A stretch of DNA of 5,722 nucleotides, from the NCBI GenBank assembly GCA_002059205.1, contig MVCQ01000112.1, forward strand, positions 1 to 5,722, written 5' to 3'. The DNA comes from Candidatus Latescibacteria bacterium 4484_107 (GTDB taxonomy: Bacteria > Latescibacterota > 4484-107). Position numbers and translations under genes: made by a program. Positions 4,739 to 5,722 of the stretch are shown here, one piece after another. Below the pieces are notes generated by a model. The model saw nothing but the letters and a program-made list of their open reading frames with translations. It ran no database searches and had not been told where the DNA came from. The number at the start of each line of letters is the position of its first letter. Positions within the stretch are counted from its first letter, which is position 1.

Positions 4739-5722
4739 CTATTTGCGTGCCTTCACCAAAAAGAAGATCCCCATCGCACCGAAGATCGCGTTACCGATCC
4801 ACGCTGCCAACAGCGGGGGAAGCATCGCTTCGCGGCCCAGGACTTGCCCGGCCTTGATGAATCCGTAATAGATGAAACAGATCAACAGACTCAGTCCGAA
4901 GCCGAGCGCCTTTCCGGTTCGCTTCCGTCCGGAAGCCAGCGGCGCACCGAAGAGTACGATGACAAAATTGGCAAAAGGGAACGAGATTTTCATATACAGA
5001 TCCACCAGCCACCGGGAGGCCTGTCCCCCGATCCGCTGCACGCGCCGGATATGCCTGGCCAGCTCAAAATATCCCATACGCTCCGGATCCTTCTGTTCTG
5101 TCGAAAAGTCTCTGGGATTCAAACGAAGTCCGGGATCCCACTCCTCGTAACGCGTGATCTTTTCGTGGTCGTCGCTAAACTCCCGGAGCACGGCCCCGCG
5201 CATTATCCAGTGTCCTTGGCGCCACTGCATCGTATCCGCATCCGCTCTTCGGATCAGTGCTTCCTCCCGATAGGTCTGGATGGACACGCCCTTCGCCAGA
5301 TGCTTCTCCGCCAAGTATCGATCCGCAAAGACGATCCGTTCTTTGCTCTCGTGCAGGAACACGTACCGGCGGTTCGCTCCTTTGGGCTTCCTCTTGCCGG
5401 AATACTTGATCTCGATCCTCCGCTGATTCGCCTCCGGAACCACCGTTTCGCCGAAGATCAGGGCGAAGACGCTGATCAGAAAAGCCACGCGAAAAAGCGG
5501 CCAGAGAATACGGTATAAGCTCAGCCCCGAAGCCTTCATCGCCACCAACTCGTTGTATTTAGCCAGATCGCCCACCGAGAAAAGCGTAGCCAAAAGCATC
5601 GCGACGGGAAGCATCAGCATGAGAATATAGGGCACGTAATACACGTAATACCACAGCACGCTCCCGACCGGGAGCTTCCAATCAATGAAGCGATCTATAT
5701 TCTCCACCAGATCCACCACGAG
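4739..5722 (-). CDS. LptF/LptG-family LPS export permease, 5' end outside window (LptG-like)
   Basis: LptF and LptG are the inner-membrane permease subunits that, with the LptB ATPase, extract lipopolysaccharide and pass it to LptC. The window holds 327 codons plus the TAG stop. The frame is open to the right edge with LVVDLVENIDRF, which in this family follows the first cytoplasmic/membrane segment. About 30-40 N-terminal residues are therefore missing, and the GTG at 5719 should not be taken as the start. Visible parts are: membrane segments WYYVYYVPYILMLMLPVAML and ILWPLFRVAFLISVFALIF; the coupling region NELVAMKASGLSLYRI; GETVVPEANQ, close to GEWVAPQGEQ of E. coli LptG; a soluble periplasmic jellyroll domain in the middle; and three C-terminal membrane helices. 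The GETVVPE motif favours LptG over LptF, but the subfamily is not certain. A 392-bp gap separates it from rho, so cotranscription is doubtful. Confidence 0.9.
   Translation of the reverse strand, partial: LVVDLVENIDRFIDWKLPVGSVLWYYVYYVPYILMLMLPVAMLLATLFSVGDLAKYNELVAMKASGLSLYRILWPLFRVAFLISVFALIFGETVVPEANQRRIEIKYSGKRKPKGANRRYVFLHESKERIVFADRYLAEKHLAKGVSIQTYREEALIRRADADTMQWRQGHWIMRGAVLREFSDDHEKITRYEEWDPGLRLNPRDFSTEQKDPERMGYFELARHIRRVQRIGGQASRWLVDLYMKISFPFANFVIVLFGAPLASGRKRTGKALGFGLSLLICFIYYGFIKAGQVLGREAMLPPLLAAWIGNAIFGAMGIFFLVKARK

Noticed and set aside
4720..4749. 7-bp inverted repeat CACGCAA/TTGCGTG around the lptF/G stop codon
   Set aside because: Short stem with a 16-base loop and no U-run after it on the transcribed strand; not supportable as a terminator.
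1..5722. CRISPR array, tRNA/rRNA, transposase, prophage or defence genes
   Set aside because: Looked for on both strands; no regularly spaced repeats, no cloverleaf or rRNA sequence recognised, and every substantial coding frame is accounted for by five housekeeping families.

Overview
The window is a run of housekeeping genes, all on the minus strand. In transcription order (right to left) they are: a 5'-truncated LptF/LptG-family lipopolysaccharide-export permease (4739-5722), transcription terminator Rho (3093-4346), ribosomal protein L31 (2494-2754), a DUF1385/YqhQ-type membrane protein (1338-2306), and the N-terminal 406 codons of a long-form phosphate acetyltransferase (1-1218, running off the left edge). 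I see no RNA gene, CRISPR array, transposase, toxin-antitoxin, defence or biosynthetic locus.

The source is a diderm bacterium, because an LptF/G permease implies lipopolysaccharide export to an outer membrane. Base composition is moderately GC-rich, Shine-Dalgarno sequences are strong and intergenic gaps are large. The gaps are dotted with short imperfect repeats of the kind I associate with genomes of uncultivated diderm lineages (deltaproteobacterial or FCB-like). The taxonomic guess is weak; the gene calls are strong.

Layout: lptF/G ends at 4739. A 392-bp gene-free leader then precedes rho; its transcribed strand is clearly C-rich and G-poor, which fits a Rho-loading (rut) region and autogenous control. 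Rho is followed by a 338-bp gap holding three separate inverted repeats and one copy of a CTTTGCGG-type repeat, then rpmE. rpmE ends in a convincing intrinsic terminator, followed by a second repeat copy and a 7-bp tandem repeat overlapping a hairpin in the yqhQ leader. The end of yqhQ lies inside a roughly 136-bp inverted-repeat structure that supplies its stop codon. pta follows.

The genes are related loosely: Rho (transcription termination), L31 (ribosome) and YqhQ (unknown, membrane) form a neighbourhood that I recall recurring in other bacteria next to prfA/prmC. Pta (acetyl-CoA/acetyl phosphate interconversion) and LptF/G (LPS transport) are separate functions. The most interesting material is intergenic; I did not find a new multi-gene system.
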